Shown here piece after piece: positions 50,381 through 60,942 of a stretch of 64,000 bases of DNA (positions within the stretch are counted from its first letter, which is position 1; each line of letters begins with the position of its first letter). The notes under the pieces are model-generated. The model ran no database searches, was not told the origin of the DNA, and was given only the letters and a program-made list of their open reading frames with translations. Source of the stretch: Clostridia bacterium (GTDB taxonomy: Bacteria > Bacillota > Clostridia > Christensenellales > Aristaeellaceae); contig JAFRBK010000039.1 in the NCBI GenBank assembly GCA_017404985.1, forward strand, positions 1-64,000, in the 5' to 3' direction. The position numbers and the translations under genes were made by a program.

Positions 50381-52013
50381 GATACTGCTGAAAAACCGCT
50401 TCCTTGCCCTGGTTGACCAGTTCACCGGCCAGTCAAAAGGCAAAAAAGCCGCGTCCATCGGGGCGAAAGCCGTCATGGTCATTCTCGGCATCCTGGTGAT
50501 TGTCGGCGTATTTTTCCTGATGAATGCGCTGCTGGGAAACATGTGCGCGGCATTTATCCAGGGTGGAGTGGCGTGGCTGTTCTTTGCCTTTGTTGCCATT
50601 TTCGAGGTGATTATTTCCCTGCTGCTGACGCTGTTCTATGCCCAGGGCGCGGTCTTTGAGGCCAAGGACAATGAGCTGCTGCTTTCCATGCCGATTCCGC
50701 CTTCCGCCATTCTGGCAAGCCGGATGGGAACCCTGTATTTCCTGAACCTGTTTATTTCTCTGGCAACCCTGGGCGGCGCCGGATATACATTTGTGAACAA
50801 CGGCGGAACGCTGGGCACGGCGAGCATCCTGATTCTGGCCCTGTGCATCCTTCTGCTGCCGCTGTTCTGCACGATGCTCAGCTGCCTGGTCGGATGGCTG
50901 GTTTCCTTTATTACACGGCATATGCGGAACAAGACGCCGATACAGCTGGCGCTTTACCTGATCGGCTTCGGCGCGTTCTATTTCGGAATGCAGAACATCA
51001 ACGAAAAGCTGAAGGCCCTTCAGACGGATCCGGAAGGGCTGCTGCAGGCATTCCGGACATGGCTGTATCCTTTCCAGTCCCTCGGAAGGGCAGTGGCCGA
51101 AGGCAACTTCCTGCAGATGCTGATCTTCGCGGCCTGCTGTATCATTCCCTTCAGCATCGTTTATTATATCCTGAGCGCTTCCTTTATTTCGATTGTGACG
51201 GCGAGATCCAGCGCGAAGAAGGCAACCTATGAAGCGACGGAACTGAAGGGGTCTTCCGTGGTTTCGGCACTGACAAAGAAAGACCTGACCCGCTTTTTCA
51301 ACAGTTCCTCGTATATGTTCAACGCCGGCCTCGGGCTTTTGTATACGATTGGCATGGCCCTGCTGGCCCTGATCAACGGCGACTCCATCACGAAGGGGCT
51401 GGTGGACCAGGCAACCGGCACAGGCGATGTCGGCGCCGCGATGAATGTGATCAACGCTTTCCTGCTGTCCCTGGTTGCCGGCGTGACGTCGATTTCTGCT
51501 GTCAGCCTGTCAGCTGAAGCCAAAAACCTCTGGATTCTGAAGAGCATGCCGGTTAGGGCGAAAGAAGTGCTGACGGCCAAGTTCATGAGCCACTTCGTCC
51601 TGGCAGGGCCTGCGTCCATTCTCGCGTCCATCCTGTACCTGATCTCTTCCCTGACAAGAGGGGTTTCGCCGGACGCCCTCAGCATCGCAGTGCTGTTTCT
51701 GCTGCCGCTGGCCGCCAACCTGTTCTGCGCCCTCAGCGGCGTCGTGTTCAACCTCTTCTACGGCAAGATGGATTATCCCAACATCACCAAGGCCACCAAG
51801 AGCGCTGCGTCGATTGTTCCGATGCTGATCCTGCTGGTCGTGATCGGCCTGCCGGGTGCGATCTGGATTATGGCCCTGAAAGACGCGGGCCTGTCCATTC
51901 AGCTGATGGGCATCATCACAACGGTATTTGTGGTCATCCTGGACGCATTGATGTATGTTTTCCTGGGGTCAGCCGCAGCACAAAAGCGCTGGGACGTTCT
52001 GGGGAACCAATAA
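50373..52013 (+). CDS. ABC-2-like exporter permease, 12-helix
   Basis: The 546-residue protein starts at the ATG at 50373 inside the ATPase gene end. It has about twelve helices in two halves (ALLGNMCAAFIQGGVAWLF; LIGFGAFYFGMQNI; SAVSLSAEAKNLWILKSMP, a conserved cytoplasmic loop; VVIGLPGAIWIMALK). The SAEGKN-type loop E-A-K-N-x-W-I-L-K is found in large ABC exporters of peptides or lantibiotics. A role in export of a lipid, peptide or drug is inferred. A strong terminator follows. Confidence 0.83.
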   Translation: MLKILLKNRFLALVDQFTGQSKGKKAASIGAKAVMVILGILVIVGVFFLMNALLGNMCAAFIQGGVAWLFFAFVAIFEVIISLLLTLFYAQGAVFEAKDNELLLSMPIPPSAILASRMGTLYFLNLFISLATLGGAGYTFVNNGGTLGTASILILALCILLLPLFCTMLSCLVGWLVSFITRHMRNKTPIQLALYLIGFGAFYFGMQNINEKLKALQTDPEGLLQAFRTWLYPFQSLGRAVAEGNFLQMLIFAACCIIPFSIVYYILSASFISIVTARSSAKKATYEATELKGSSVVSALTKKDLTRFFNSSSYMFNAGLGLLYTIGMALLALINGDSITKGLVDQATGTGDVGAAMNVINAFLLSLVAGVTSISAVSLSAEAKNLWILKSMPVRAKEVLTAKFMSHFVLAGPASILASILYLISSLTRGVSPDALSIAVLFLLPLAANLFCALSGVVFNLFYGKMDYPNITKATKSAASIVPMLILLVVIGLPGAIWIMALKDAGLSIQLMGIITTVFVVILDALMYVFLGSAAAQKRWDVLGNQ

Positions 52014-52084
52014 TCAGGCCCGGGTTTTGTCCGGGTTTCCGGGCGACGGGACAATGCATCGGATCACGAAAATATATTAATGAA

Positions 52085-52124
52085 GCAAGCGGCTGCATTC
52101 ATCAAAGGGCAGCCGCTTGCTTTT
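52085..52124 (+). terminator. Rho-independent terminator of the ABC exporter operon
   Basis: GCAAGCGGCTGC at 52085-52096 pairs perfectly with GCAGCCGCTTGC at 52109-52120, followed by TTTT. Confidence 0.9.
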
Positions 52125-52207
52125 GTGCGGCATCAGGAAACGTCAAAGCCACAGTTGTTCATAAAAACATCCCGGAAATGTTCACCGAAAATTCATTATG
52201 GAAATGC

Positions 52208-52236
52208 TTGACAAAGCAGGGGGGTGGTGATAGAGT
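52208..52236 (+). promoter_or_regulatory. Sigma-A promoter of hrcA-grpE-dnaK-dnaJ
   Basis: A perfect TTGACA at 52208-52213 is followed after 17 bases by TAGAGT at 52231-52236. The CIRCE operator begins 11 bases downstream of the -10 box, at the start of the transcript. Confidence 0.85.
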
Positions 52237-52246
52237 ATGCATGTGG

Positions 52247-52273
52247 TTAGCACTCAAAGCGATCGAGTGCTAA
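52247..52273. promoter_or_regulatory. CIRCE operator
   Basis: TTAGCACTC-N9-GAGTGCTAA is a perfect CIRCE element. HrcA binds it and represses the operon until misfolded protein titrates the chaperones. Confidence 0.98.
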
Positions 52274-52299
52274 CAATACAGGGAAAGGAGGGCAGGTTT

Positions 52300-53355
52300 A
52301 TGGATATGGACGAGCGAAAGCTCAGGATCCTTCAGGCAATCATCGATGATTATATCCTGACGGGAATTCCGGTGGGATCAAGAACCATCAGCAAGAAATA
52401 TGACATGGGCCTCTCCTCCGCCACGATTCGTAACGAGATGAGTGACCTGGAAGAACTGGGGTATCTCGACCAGCCTCACGTTTCTGCCGGCCGGATTCCC
52501 TCCACAAAGGCCTATCGCCTGTATGTTGATACGCTGATGCGGAACGGAAGAATCCAGAGCGATACGGCTGACAGCATTCGGGCCCTTTTCCAGGGCAGGA
52601 TCAGCCAGATGGAGGATGTCATTGACCACGCAGCCCAGGTGATTTCCAGCCTGACGAATTATACGGCAGTGGTTCTTTCCCCCAAAGGGGTTCAGCCGCG
52701 GCTTGAAACCATTCAGCTGGTGCCCATCGGGCAGGGAATGGCCCTGGTGGTGATCGTGACGGATTCCGGCATCATCCGGGACAATGTGATCCGGGTCGGA
52801 CGGGAAATGGACCAGGATACCCTGTACAACATTTCCAGGGCGCTGACCGGGGAGCTTCGCGGAAAAACACTGACTGAAGTCTGCGCCCTGATGCCGAACC
52901 TGATTGAGCGCATGCGCGAAAACAACGAAGTGCTCGAAGGGATCTACGGATGTCTGAGCAGCGACCAGCAGAGCGGCAGAAGAACCCATATGGCCGTCGG
53001 AGGGACCAGCAATATGTTGGCTTATCCTGAATACAATGACATGGATAAAGCCCGGAACTTCCTGAGCCTGATGGAAACACGGGACAAGCTTGCGGAAATC
53101 ATTCAGGGCAACGGAGAGATGGCCTTCACGGTTCGAATCGGGCCAGAAACCGGCGTGCCGGAGATGAGCGACTGCAGCATCGTCACCGCAACCTACTCCA
53201 CCAGGGGCGGGCAGCAGGGGACGATCGGAGTCATCGGGCCGACGCGAATGCGGTATTCACGGGTGCTTGGCATCCTCATCGCCATGGGACATGAACTGAC
53301 AGACCTGTTCAGTGGGGACGGGGATTCCAGATCAATGAAAGGCGGAACACTATGA
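52300..53355 (+). CDS. hrcA: Heat-inducible transcription repressor HrcA
   Basis: The product has 351 residues from the ATG at 52300 (GGAAAGGAGGG before it). A winged HTH occupies about 1-80 (DERKLRILQAIIDDYILTG ... SSATIRNEMSDLEELGYLD, with HVSAGRIPSTKAYRLYVD) and the GAF-like dimer domain the rest (NMLAYPEYNDMDKARNFLS). It represses its own operon at CIRCE and is kept active by GroEL or DnaK. The stop overlaps the grpE start. Confidence 0.97.
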   Translation: MDMDERKLRILQAIIDDYILTGIPVGSRTISKKYDMGLSSATIRNEMSDLEELGYLDQPHVSAGRIPSTKAYRLYVDTLMRNGRIQSDTADSIRALFQGRISQMEDVIDHAAQVISSLTNYTAVVLSPKGVQPRLETIQLVPIGQGMALVVIVTDSGIIRDNVIRVGREMDQDTLYNISRALTGELRGKTLTEVCALMPNLIERMRENNEVLEGIYGCLSSDQQSGRRTHMAVGGTSNMLAYPEYNDMDKARNFLSLMETRDKLAEIIQGNGEMAFTVRIGPETGVPEMSDCSIVTATYSTRGGQQGTIGVIGPTRMRYSRVLGILIAMGHELTDLFSGDGDSRSMKGGTL

Positions 53356-53930
53356 GCAAGAAAAAGAAAGACGTACGGGAACCCGAGCAGGAGCTGAAAC
53401 CGGAAACGCAGGAAGCTGCTGCCGAAGAAACCGGGGAAACGGCGGAAGCGGAAGCGGTACCCGAAGAGGTCAATCCTCTCCAGGCTGAACTGGATGCCGC
53501 CAATGCCAAGACCGCGGAATACCTGGCGATGGCCCAGCGGGTCCAGGCCGATTTTGAAAACTTCCGGAAACGGAACGAAAGCGTACGGGCTGATGCCTAC
53601 AGCGACGGGAAGAAAGACGCGGCGGCCGCCATGCTGCCGGTGCTGGACAACCTGGAGCGGGCAGCTGACGCTGCGGCGGACAGCGCAGATGAGGCCCTGA
53701 AAAACGGGGTTCAGCTGGTGCTGAAGCAGATGACGGAAGTGTACCAGAAAATGAACGTGACCCCGATCGACCGGCTGGGCGAGAAATTCGACCCGAATCT
53801 GGAGAATGCGATTCTGCAGGGCACGGAAGATGAAGGAGAGCCGGGCACGGTATGCCAGGTGCTCCAGAAGGGATACCGGATGGGGGATAAAGTCCTGCGG
53901 CACGCGATGGTGAAGGTTGTGCCGGAATAA
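53352..53930 (+). CDS. grpE: Nucleotide exchange factor GrpE
   Basis: The protein has 192 residues. The acidic, low-complexity N-terminus is followed by a long coiled coil (AKTAEYLAMAQRVQADFEN), then the conserved FRKRNESVRADAYSDGKKD and the C-terminal wing DRLGEKFDPNLENAILQG with VLQKGYRMGDKVLRHAMVK. It exchanges ADP on DnaK. The ATG at 53352 overlaps the hrcA stop. Confidence 0.95.
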   Translation: MSKKKKDVREPEQELKPETQEAAAEETGETAEAEAVPEEVNPLQAELDAANAKTAEYLAMAQRVQADFENFRKRNESVRADAYSDGKKDAAAAMLPVLDNLERAADAAADSADEALKNGVQLVLKQMTEVYQKMNVTPIDRLGEKFDPNLENAILQGTEDEGEPGTVCQVLQKGYRMGDKVLRHAMVKVVPE

Positions 53931-53953
53931 AACCCATTCAGAAATGAGCCTGA

Positions 53954-55867
<1,914 letters not shown>

Positions 55868-55891
55868 TCAGGAAAAAGCATGTTTGCACAG

Positions 55892-55930
55892 AAGCAAGCC
55901 CGCCACTGGCATCAGCGGTGGGCTTGCTTT
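55892..55930 (+). terminator. Hairpin between dnaK and dnaJ
   Basis: A 13-pair stem (AAGCAAGCCCGCC at 55892-55904 with GGTGGGCTTGCTT at 55917-55929) has only a short T-run. It may be a leaky terminator or a messenger-processing/stability element that keeps dnaJ below dnaK. Confidence 0.6.
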
Positions 55931-55949
55931 GGGGAAGAGGTGAGACGGC

Positions 55950-57080
55950 ATGGCCGAAAAGAGAGATTATTATGAGGTTCTCGGAGTAGCCAAAAACGCT
56001 ACGGACGACGAGATCAAACGGGCCTACCGGAAAAAGGCGAAGGAATGCCATCCCGATCTGCATCCTGATGACAAAGGCGCCGTGGAACGTTTCAAGGAAC
56101 TGAATGAAGCCAATGAAGTCCTTTCAGATCCGGACAAGCGGGCAAGATACGACCAGTTCGGCTTCAATGATCCGATGGCCGGCATGGGAGGCGGAGGGAA
56201 TCCGTTCGGCGGGTTCGATTTCGGCGGCATGGGCGGCATGGGCGATATTTTTGACCAGCTGTTTAACGGTGGCATGGGATCCAGAGCTTCCAGGAACCAG
56301 GGACCAGTAGCGGGAAATGATTTACGGTATGAGCTGCATATTACTTTTGAGGAAGCAGCCAAGGGATGCCAGAAGAGTTTCGAGATCTACCGCAATGAGC
56401 TTTGCGAAACGTGCAAGGGAAGCGGCGCGAAGCCCGGCACAAGCCCTGTGACCTGTCCGACCTGCAAAGGCGCCGGTCAAATCCGGCAGAACGGCGGATG
56501 GATGACAACGGTGCGGACCTGCTCGGCCTGCGGCGGCACCGGAAAGATTGTCAAGGACAAATGCACATCCTGCGGCGGATCCGGCAAGGTTCGGAAAAAG
56601 CGGACCGTGACGGTCAAGGTGCCGGCCGGCATCGACAACGGCCAGACTATTATCATGAACGGCCAGGGCGAACCGGGCCTGCGGGGAGGACCCAACGGCG
56701 ACCTGTACATCGTCGTCGGCGTGAAACCGCATAAACTGTTCAGGCGCGACGGATTCAACCTGCTGCTGGATATGCCGGTCAGCTTTGTGACGGCGGCCCT
56801 GGGCGGCGATATAGAGGTGCCGACGCTGAACGGCCCTGTGAAATACCGGATTCCTGAGGGAACCCAGCCCGGAACGGAGTTCAGGATCAAAGGCAGCGGC
56901 ATACAGCAGCTTCGGGGCTCGGGCAAAGGCGATCTGATTCTTCGGGTCAAGGTGGAAATCCCCAAACGCCTGAACAACAAACAGAAGGATCTGCTCCGTC
57001 AGTTTGAGGCTACTACTTCAGACCGGGAATATGACAACCGGAAATCCTTCATGGACCGGGTTAAGGAATTGTTTTCATAA
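55950..57080 (+). CDS. dnaJ: Chaperone DnaJ (Hsp40)
   Basis: The 376-residue co-chaperone has the J domain at about 1-70 with the HPD motif in KECHPDLHPDD. A Gly/Met/Phe-rich stretch (DPMAGMGGGGNPFGGFDFG) follows. Four zinc-binding repeats (CETCKGSG, CPTCKGAG, CSACGGTG, CTSCGGSG) lie at about 150-215, and two C-terminal beta domains end in DRVKELFS. The start is the ATG at 55950 with GAAGAGGTGAG before it. Confidence 0.97.
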   Translation: MAEKRDYYEVLGVAKNATDDEIKRAYRKKAKECHPDLHPDDKGAVERFKELNEANEVLSDPDKRARYDQFGFNDPMAGMGGGGNPFGGFDFGGMGGMGDIFDQLFNGGMGSRASRNQGPVAGNDLRYELHITFEEAAKGCQKSFEIYRNELCETCKGSGAKPGTSPVTCPTCKGAGQIRQNGGWMTTVRTCSACGGTGKIVKDKCTSCGGSGKVRKKRTVTVKVPAGIDNGQTIIMNGQGEPGLRGGPNGDLYIVVGVKPHKLFRRDGFNLLLDMPVSFVTAALGGDIEVPTLNGPVKYRIPEGTQPGTEFRIKGSGIQQLRGSGKGDLILRVKVEIPKRLNNKQKDLLRQFEATTSDREYDNRKSFMDRVKELFS

Positions 57081-57087
57081 ATACTTC

Positions 57088-57133
57088 AACAGAGCAGCGG
57101 GAAGGTGATTCCCCCTGCTCTGTTTGTTTTTCG
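57088..57133 (+). terminator. Rho-independent terminator of the heat-shock operon
   Basis: AACAGAGCAG at 57088-57097 pairs with CTGCTCTGTT at 57115-57124, followed by TGTTTTTC. It begins eight bases after dnaJ. Confidence 0.85.
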
Positions 57134-57168
57134 TTGCGGTGACGCGCCTTTTTTGCGTTGCGGCGGCG

Positions 57169-57197
57169 TTGCTTTGCTGATGAGATTCTGGTATAAT
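57169..57197 (+). promoter_or_regulatory. Promoter of the secreted repeat-protein gene
   Basis: TTGCTT at 57169-57174 and a perfect TATAAT at 57192-57197 are 17 bases apart. An unusual GCGTTGCGG-type direct repeat lies just upstream. Confidence 0.75.
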
Positions 57198-57266
57198 CTT
57201 ACAAAACCGGGAAGCGATCAGAACGCAGCATCCCGGACATAAAGAAAGACGAGGGGAGAAAAAAGG

Positions 57267-58367
57267 ATGAAGAAAATACTTTCACTGATTCTGGCCGCGG
57301 CCATGATGCTGACCATTGTTCCGGCTTTTGCCGAGACGACCGGGGGAGAAGCCGGGCTGAGTGACCTGCTGGGGAGCCTGACGGGCGGATCCTCCGAAGG
57401 AAGCGGTTCCGGGCTGAGCGATCTGCTGGGGAGCCTGATGGGCGGATCCTCCGATGGAAGCGGTTCCGGGCTGGGCGACCTGCTGGGGAGCCTGATGGGC
57501 GGATTAGGTGAAGGCGGAATCGGCTCCGGCCTTTCGGCCCTGCTGAACGGCGCACTGGACAAAGTGCTCGAAAAGCTGCCGCCCAAAGTGTCCGCGATTC
57601 TGATCCTCCTGAAGAATGCGCTGAAGAACGAGATTGCGAAAATCAAGAACAATTCCAAGATCGGCGAGCTGCTGAAATCGCTGCTGGGAAAAATCCAGGG
57701 AACCAGATCCGCTGAGGGGTCGGAGGGCTCCGCTGTGGCAGATTTGCTTGGAATGCTGTTCGGCGGTTCCACCGGAGAAATGACGGATGGCGACCTGGAT
57801 AAATGGCTCGAAGAGTATAAGAACAGCCCTGAATATCAGGATGAACTGGCAAGAAATGCAACCATTGAAGCTCATATCCTGAACGAATTCAAGGATTCTC
57901 TGGAAGCGGGAGATGTTCAGCTGATCTGTATCGGTTCAGGGATTGACGATCAGAATGAAGACGGGACATACAAGTATTTCAGAAACCTCAGCCTGACCAA
58001 CTATACGGTTGAGGGGAAAAACCTGAAGATGAAAAACTACGCGAACAATGTTGAACTGCTGTTCCTTGCCAGGAATGCGGATGGCTCTTACAGCATTACC
58101 GAGGCGGTTTCGGCTGAAGAAGGCGAAAAATATGCCGCCAGCATTGCGGCCATGGCCGAGAAGTACGGCGCCTCGCTCGATACGGTCAACATCAACCTGG
58201 GCCTGAAAGAGTGGGCTGAAACATACCAGATGGCGGACTTCCTCAGAAACCACCCCGAATACGAAAAAATCGAATATCAGGGTGAGTTCAAAACTGCGGA
58301 AGAAATGGACGCCATTGCAAGTGCAGCCCTGGACGCGGCGCTTGCCGATGTTGATTTTTCCTTATGA
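57267..58367 (+). CDS. Secreted Gly/Ser-repeat protein of unknown function
   Basis: This 366-residue protein has a signal peptide (MKKILSLILAAAMMLTIVPA). Immediately after it are three near-identical repeats of about 20 residues of the form GLSDLLGSLMGGSSDGSGS, forming amphipathic helices separated by Gly/Ser loops, then a weaker fourth unit (GLSALLNGALDKVLEKLPP). Residues about 165-366 are a folded acidic domain with ILNEFKDSLEAGDVQLICI, FRNLSLTNYTVEGKNLKMK and a C-terminal helix. No family is recognised. The repeats could mediate self-association or membrane interaction. It is monocistronic, flanked by a promoter and a terminator. Confidence 0.65.
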   Translation: MKKILSLILAAAMMLTIVPAFAETTGGEAGLSDLLGSLTGGSSEGSGSGLSDLLGSLMGGSSDGSGSGLGDLLGSLMGGLGEGGIGSGLSALLNGALDKVLEKLPPKVSAILILLKNALKNEIAKIKNNSKIGELLKSLLGKIQGTRSAEGSEGSAVADLLGMLFGGSTGEMTDGDLDKWLEEYKNSPEYQDELARNATIEAHILNEFKDSLEAGDVQLICIGSGIDDQNEDGTYKYFRNLSLTNYTVEGKNLKMKNYANNVELLFLARNADGSYSITEAVSAEEGEKYAASIAAMAEKYGASLDTVNINLGLKEWAETYQMADFLRNHPEYEKIEYQGEFKTAEEMDAIASAALDAALADVDFSL

Positions 58368-58374
58368 TATCCGG

Positions 58375-58424
58375 CCGGCAGCTGTACTGGTTCTTTCACG
58401 GCACAGCTGCCGGTTTTCCTTTTG
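58375..58424 (+). terminator. Terminator after the secreted repeat protein
   Basis: CCGGCAGCTGT at 58375-58385 pairs with ACAGCTGCCGG at 58403-58413, followed by TTTTCCTTTT. It separates this gene from the GH18 gene. Confidence 0.8.
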
Positions 58425-58462
58425 ATGCAATACTGAGACAAGGAAAAAGGCAGGAAAAAACG

Positions 58463-59485
58463 ATGAAGAAATATTTGCTTGGATATGTGGCAGAGCGGAA
58501 AGCCGTCACAGAGGAGGACGCGAAAAAACTGACCCATATCTGTGCTGCTTTCGGTAAGCTTCGGAGGGACGGGACCATCGTTTCCGGCCATCCTGTTGAA
58601 GCGCAGATGGATCAGATCCGCAGGTGGAACCCGAATATCCGGATCTGTCTTTCCCTGGTCAACCACAGTGACGATGCAAATGCATTCACAACTGTTTTTG
58701 CGGATCCGGGCCTTCGCAAAGCCTTTGCCCGCTCCTGCGCTGAACTGGTGTCCTGCAAAGGCTACGACGGCGTGGATCTGGACTGGGAATATCCCTGCGT
58801 TCCAAGCAATTTTATGGATGCTTCCCCGAAAGACAGGGACCATTTTACCGAGACATGCAGGGTGGTGCGGGAGGAACTGGACCGGATTCCCGGAAAGCAT
58901 CCGCTGCTTACGATTGCCGCCGGAGCGGACCTTTACTACACCACCTGCGTGAACCTTCCGGAAACCATCCGGTACCTGGATTTTATCAATCTGATGACGT
59001 ATGACCTGAAGTGCGGTTTCCATGCATTAACAGGACACCATACGGCTTTGTATCATTCGACGGGGGATTATTTCCAGAACAGCTGTGACCAGGCACTCCG
59101 GCTGTTTGTGAAGAACGGCGTGCCAAAGGAAAAACTGCTGATGGGCGCAGGATTCTATTCCCGCAAGTGGACAGATGTCCCGAACCGCAATCACGGCTTC
59201 CTTCAGCTGACGAAACAGGGGGGCGGGTACGGTCCCCGCTGGACTGATCTCAAGGCAGAATGCCTGAACCGGAACGGATTCACCTATTACTGGGACGATG
59301 AGGCCAAAGCGCCTTTCCTTTTCGACGGAAGCACTTTTCTGTCTTTTGATGATCCCCGCAGCCTGCGGGAAAAATGCGCTTATGTTCTGAAAGAAGACTA
59401 CGCGGGCATTTTTTTCTGGGAGTATGGCTGCGACGAAGAAGGAGAACTGCTTGACGTTCTGTACAGGGGTATTTCCGAATCATGA
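58463..59485 (+). CDS. GH18 glycoside hydrolase (chitinase-like)
   Basis: The ATG at 58463 follows AGGAAAAAGG and gives 340 residues. The catalytic motif is GYDGVDLDWEYPC with Asp102, Asp105, Asp107 and the acid Glu109 (D-x-x-D-x-D-x-E). Other GH18 features are ICLSLVN on the second strand, DFINLMTYDLKCGFHALTG and GAGFYSRKWTDVPN. There is no signal peptide, so it would act on imported chito-oligosaccharides or on internal peptidoglycan-derived sugars. It is 1.2 kb upstream of trmL in the same direction. Confidence 0.92.
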   Translation: MKKYLLGYVAERKAVTEEDAKKLTHICAAFGKLRRDGTIVSGHPVEAQMDQIRRWNPNIRICLSLVNHSDDANAFTTVFADPGLRKAFARSCAELVSCKGYDGVDLDWEYPCVPSNFMDASPKDRDHFTETCRVVREELDRIPGKHPLLTIAAGADLYYTTCVNLPETIRYLDFINLMTYDLKCGFHALTGHHTALYHSTGDYFQNSCDQALRLFVKNGVPKEKLLMGAGFYSRKWTDVPNRNHGFLQLTKQGGGYGPRWTDLKAECLNRNGFTYYWDDEAKAPFLFDGSTFLSFDDPRSLREKCAYVLKEDYAGIFFWEYGCDEEGELLDVLYRGISES

Positions 59486-59526
59486 TACGGGTATCTCCGG
59501 AAAGAACGTCCGGAAAGGATCCTGAC

Positions 59527-60027
59527 ATGACAGCAATTCAATGGCAGAAAACCTGGTTCAGAATTCTTTCGACGGTGCTGGTTGCCGGAATGATGATGCT
59601 GATTTTTGCCTTTTCCACACAGACCGCCGAAGCATCTGATGAAACCAGCGGAGGGATTTCCCGGATCGTGATCCGGGCTTTTATCCCTGATTTTTCACGG
59701 GAAACGCCGGAAAAGCAAACCGAGATTTATGATACCGTTCAGTTCTATGTCCGCAAGGTGGCCCATTTTGCGGAATACCTTCTCCTTGGGTTTCTGATGC
59801 GGTTCTGTCTCCTGAGCTGGTTCGGCAAACGAACGTGGCTGACAATTGGCAGCTGGGGAGCAGGAACCCTGTATGCCCTGACGGACGAAATCCATCAGAT
59901 GATGATAGACGGGCGATCCGGCCAGTGGACGGATGTGCTGCTGGACAGTGCCGGGGTCCTGGCCGGCGTGCTGATTGCCGCGAAGCTTGTTGAACTGACA
60001 GAAAGAAAGGCCGGAAGGAGCAAATAG
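59527..60027 (+). CDS. VanZ-family membrane protein
   Basis: The product has 166 residues from the ATG at 59527 (GGAAAGGATCC before it); an upstream ATG at 59482 overlapping the GH18 stop is possible. It has the VanZ core: FRILSTVLVAGMMMLIFAF with a downstream FSTQTAEASDETSG, KVAHFAEYLLLGFLMRFCL, and YALTDEIHQMMIDGRSGQW. VanZ-like proteins occur widely and confer teicoplanin or lipoglycopeptide tolerance in some cases, but most have unknown roles. Confidence 0.9.
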   Translation: MTAIQWQKTWFRILSTVLVAGMMMLIFAFSTQTAEASDETSGGISRIVIRAFIPDFSRETPEKQTEIYDTVQFYVRKVAHFAEYLLLGFLMRFCLLSWFGKRTWLTIGSWGAGTLYALTDEIHQMMIDGRSGQWTDVLLDSAGVLAGVLIAAKLVELTERKAGRSK

Positions 60028-60033
60028 CGAAGG

Positions 60034-60555
60034 ATGGCTTTCAATATCGTTCTGGTAAACCCTGAAATTCCCCAGAATACCGGAAATATTGCCCGCAGCT
60101 GTGCCGCAACGGGCGCAGTGTTGCACCTGATTGAGCCGCTGGGTTTTTCGCTGGCCGATAAGTATCTGAAGCGGGCCGGCCTTGATTACTGGCATCTGAT
60201 GGAGTATCATGTTTACAGTGGCATGGAAGAATTCCTGAAAACCCATCCGGGCGCCGGGATGTATTTCGCCACGACAAAGGCCCGGAAAGGATACCATGAG
60301 GTTCGGTATCAGGACGGGGATTTTCTTGTTTTCGGATGCGAGACCAGAGGCCTTCCGGAATCCCTGCTGAAAAACTGTTACGACCGTTGCATCCGGATTC
60401 CGATGAGGAGCGAAGCCAGAAGCCTGAACCTGGCCAATTCTGTTGCTGTTGTCCTGTTTGAAGCACTGCGCCAGAACGGCTTTCCGGGCATGCAGTCCGG
60501 AGGGCAACTGACAGGGCGCGAAGAGGAACAGCCGGCCTGGCTGGATTATGTATAG
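60034..60555 (+). CDS. trmL: tRNA (cytidine(34)-2'-O)-methyltransferase
   Basis: The 173-residue SPOUT methyltransferase has NIVLVNPEIPQNTGNIARS at the start, LIEPLGFSLADKYLKRAGL in the middle and the knot motif LVFGCETRGLPESLL followed by IPMRSEARSLNLANSVAVV. This matches TrmL, which methylates the wobble ribose of tRNA-Leu isoacceptors. It lies seven bases after the VanZ gene. Confidence 0.95.
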   Translation: MAFNIVLVNPEIPQNTGNIARSCAATGAVLHLIEPLGFSLADKYLKRAGLDYWHLMEYHVYSGMEEFLKTHPGAGMYFATTKARKGYHEVRYQDGDFLVFGCETRGLPESLLKNCYDRCIRIPMRSEARSLNLANSVAVVLFEALRQNGFPGMQSGGQLTGREEEQPAWLDYV

Positions 60556-60573
60556 ATACAGGAGGCAGCCTTC

Positions 60574-60924
60574 ATGGCATATTTTCAGAACAACCGACAA
60601 TATACAGATCCGCAGCAGGATCCCCGGGTTTCGCCCGAGGAATACAGCAGGGATTCCTATGGGGAAAGCCTTTCGGATGAACCCGACTATGACGACGGGT
60701 TTGACGAATTGCTGGATTCTGAGACGGAGGATGAAGAAGACGGGGAAATGGACCCTGAACAGGTACGGAGCCGGTTCCGCTTTGCCATGGGTGCCGGAAA
60801 CCTGGTGTCTGTCATTGTCGGGACAGCGGCTTTCCTGATTCTGCTTACGCTGCTCCTGAGCATGATCAATTTCCTGAAGACAGACCTGTCCCGCAACCTG
60901 ACTTTATTCCAGACCAAGTTCTGA
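60574..60924 (+). CDS. Small acidic single-pass membrane protein
   Basis: This 116-residue protein has an acidic N-terminal part with many Asp and Glu (DDGFDELLDSETEDEEDGE) and one transmembrane helix at about 74-95 (VSVIVGTAAFLILLTLLLS), then a short external tail. No family could be named. It stands between trmL and the cysteine desulfurase with small gaps (18 bases on both sides), and is probably in the same operon. Confidence 0.6.
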   Translation: MAYFQNNRQYTDPQQDPRVSPEEYSRDSYGESLSDEPDYDDGFDELLDSETEDEEDGEMDPEQVRSRFRFAMGAGNLVSVIVGTAAFLILLTLLLSMINFLKTDLSRNLTLFQTKF

Positions 60925-60942
60925 TTTCTGCGAGGCTTCTTT

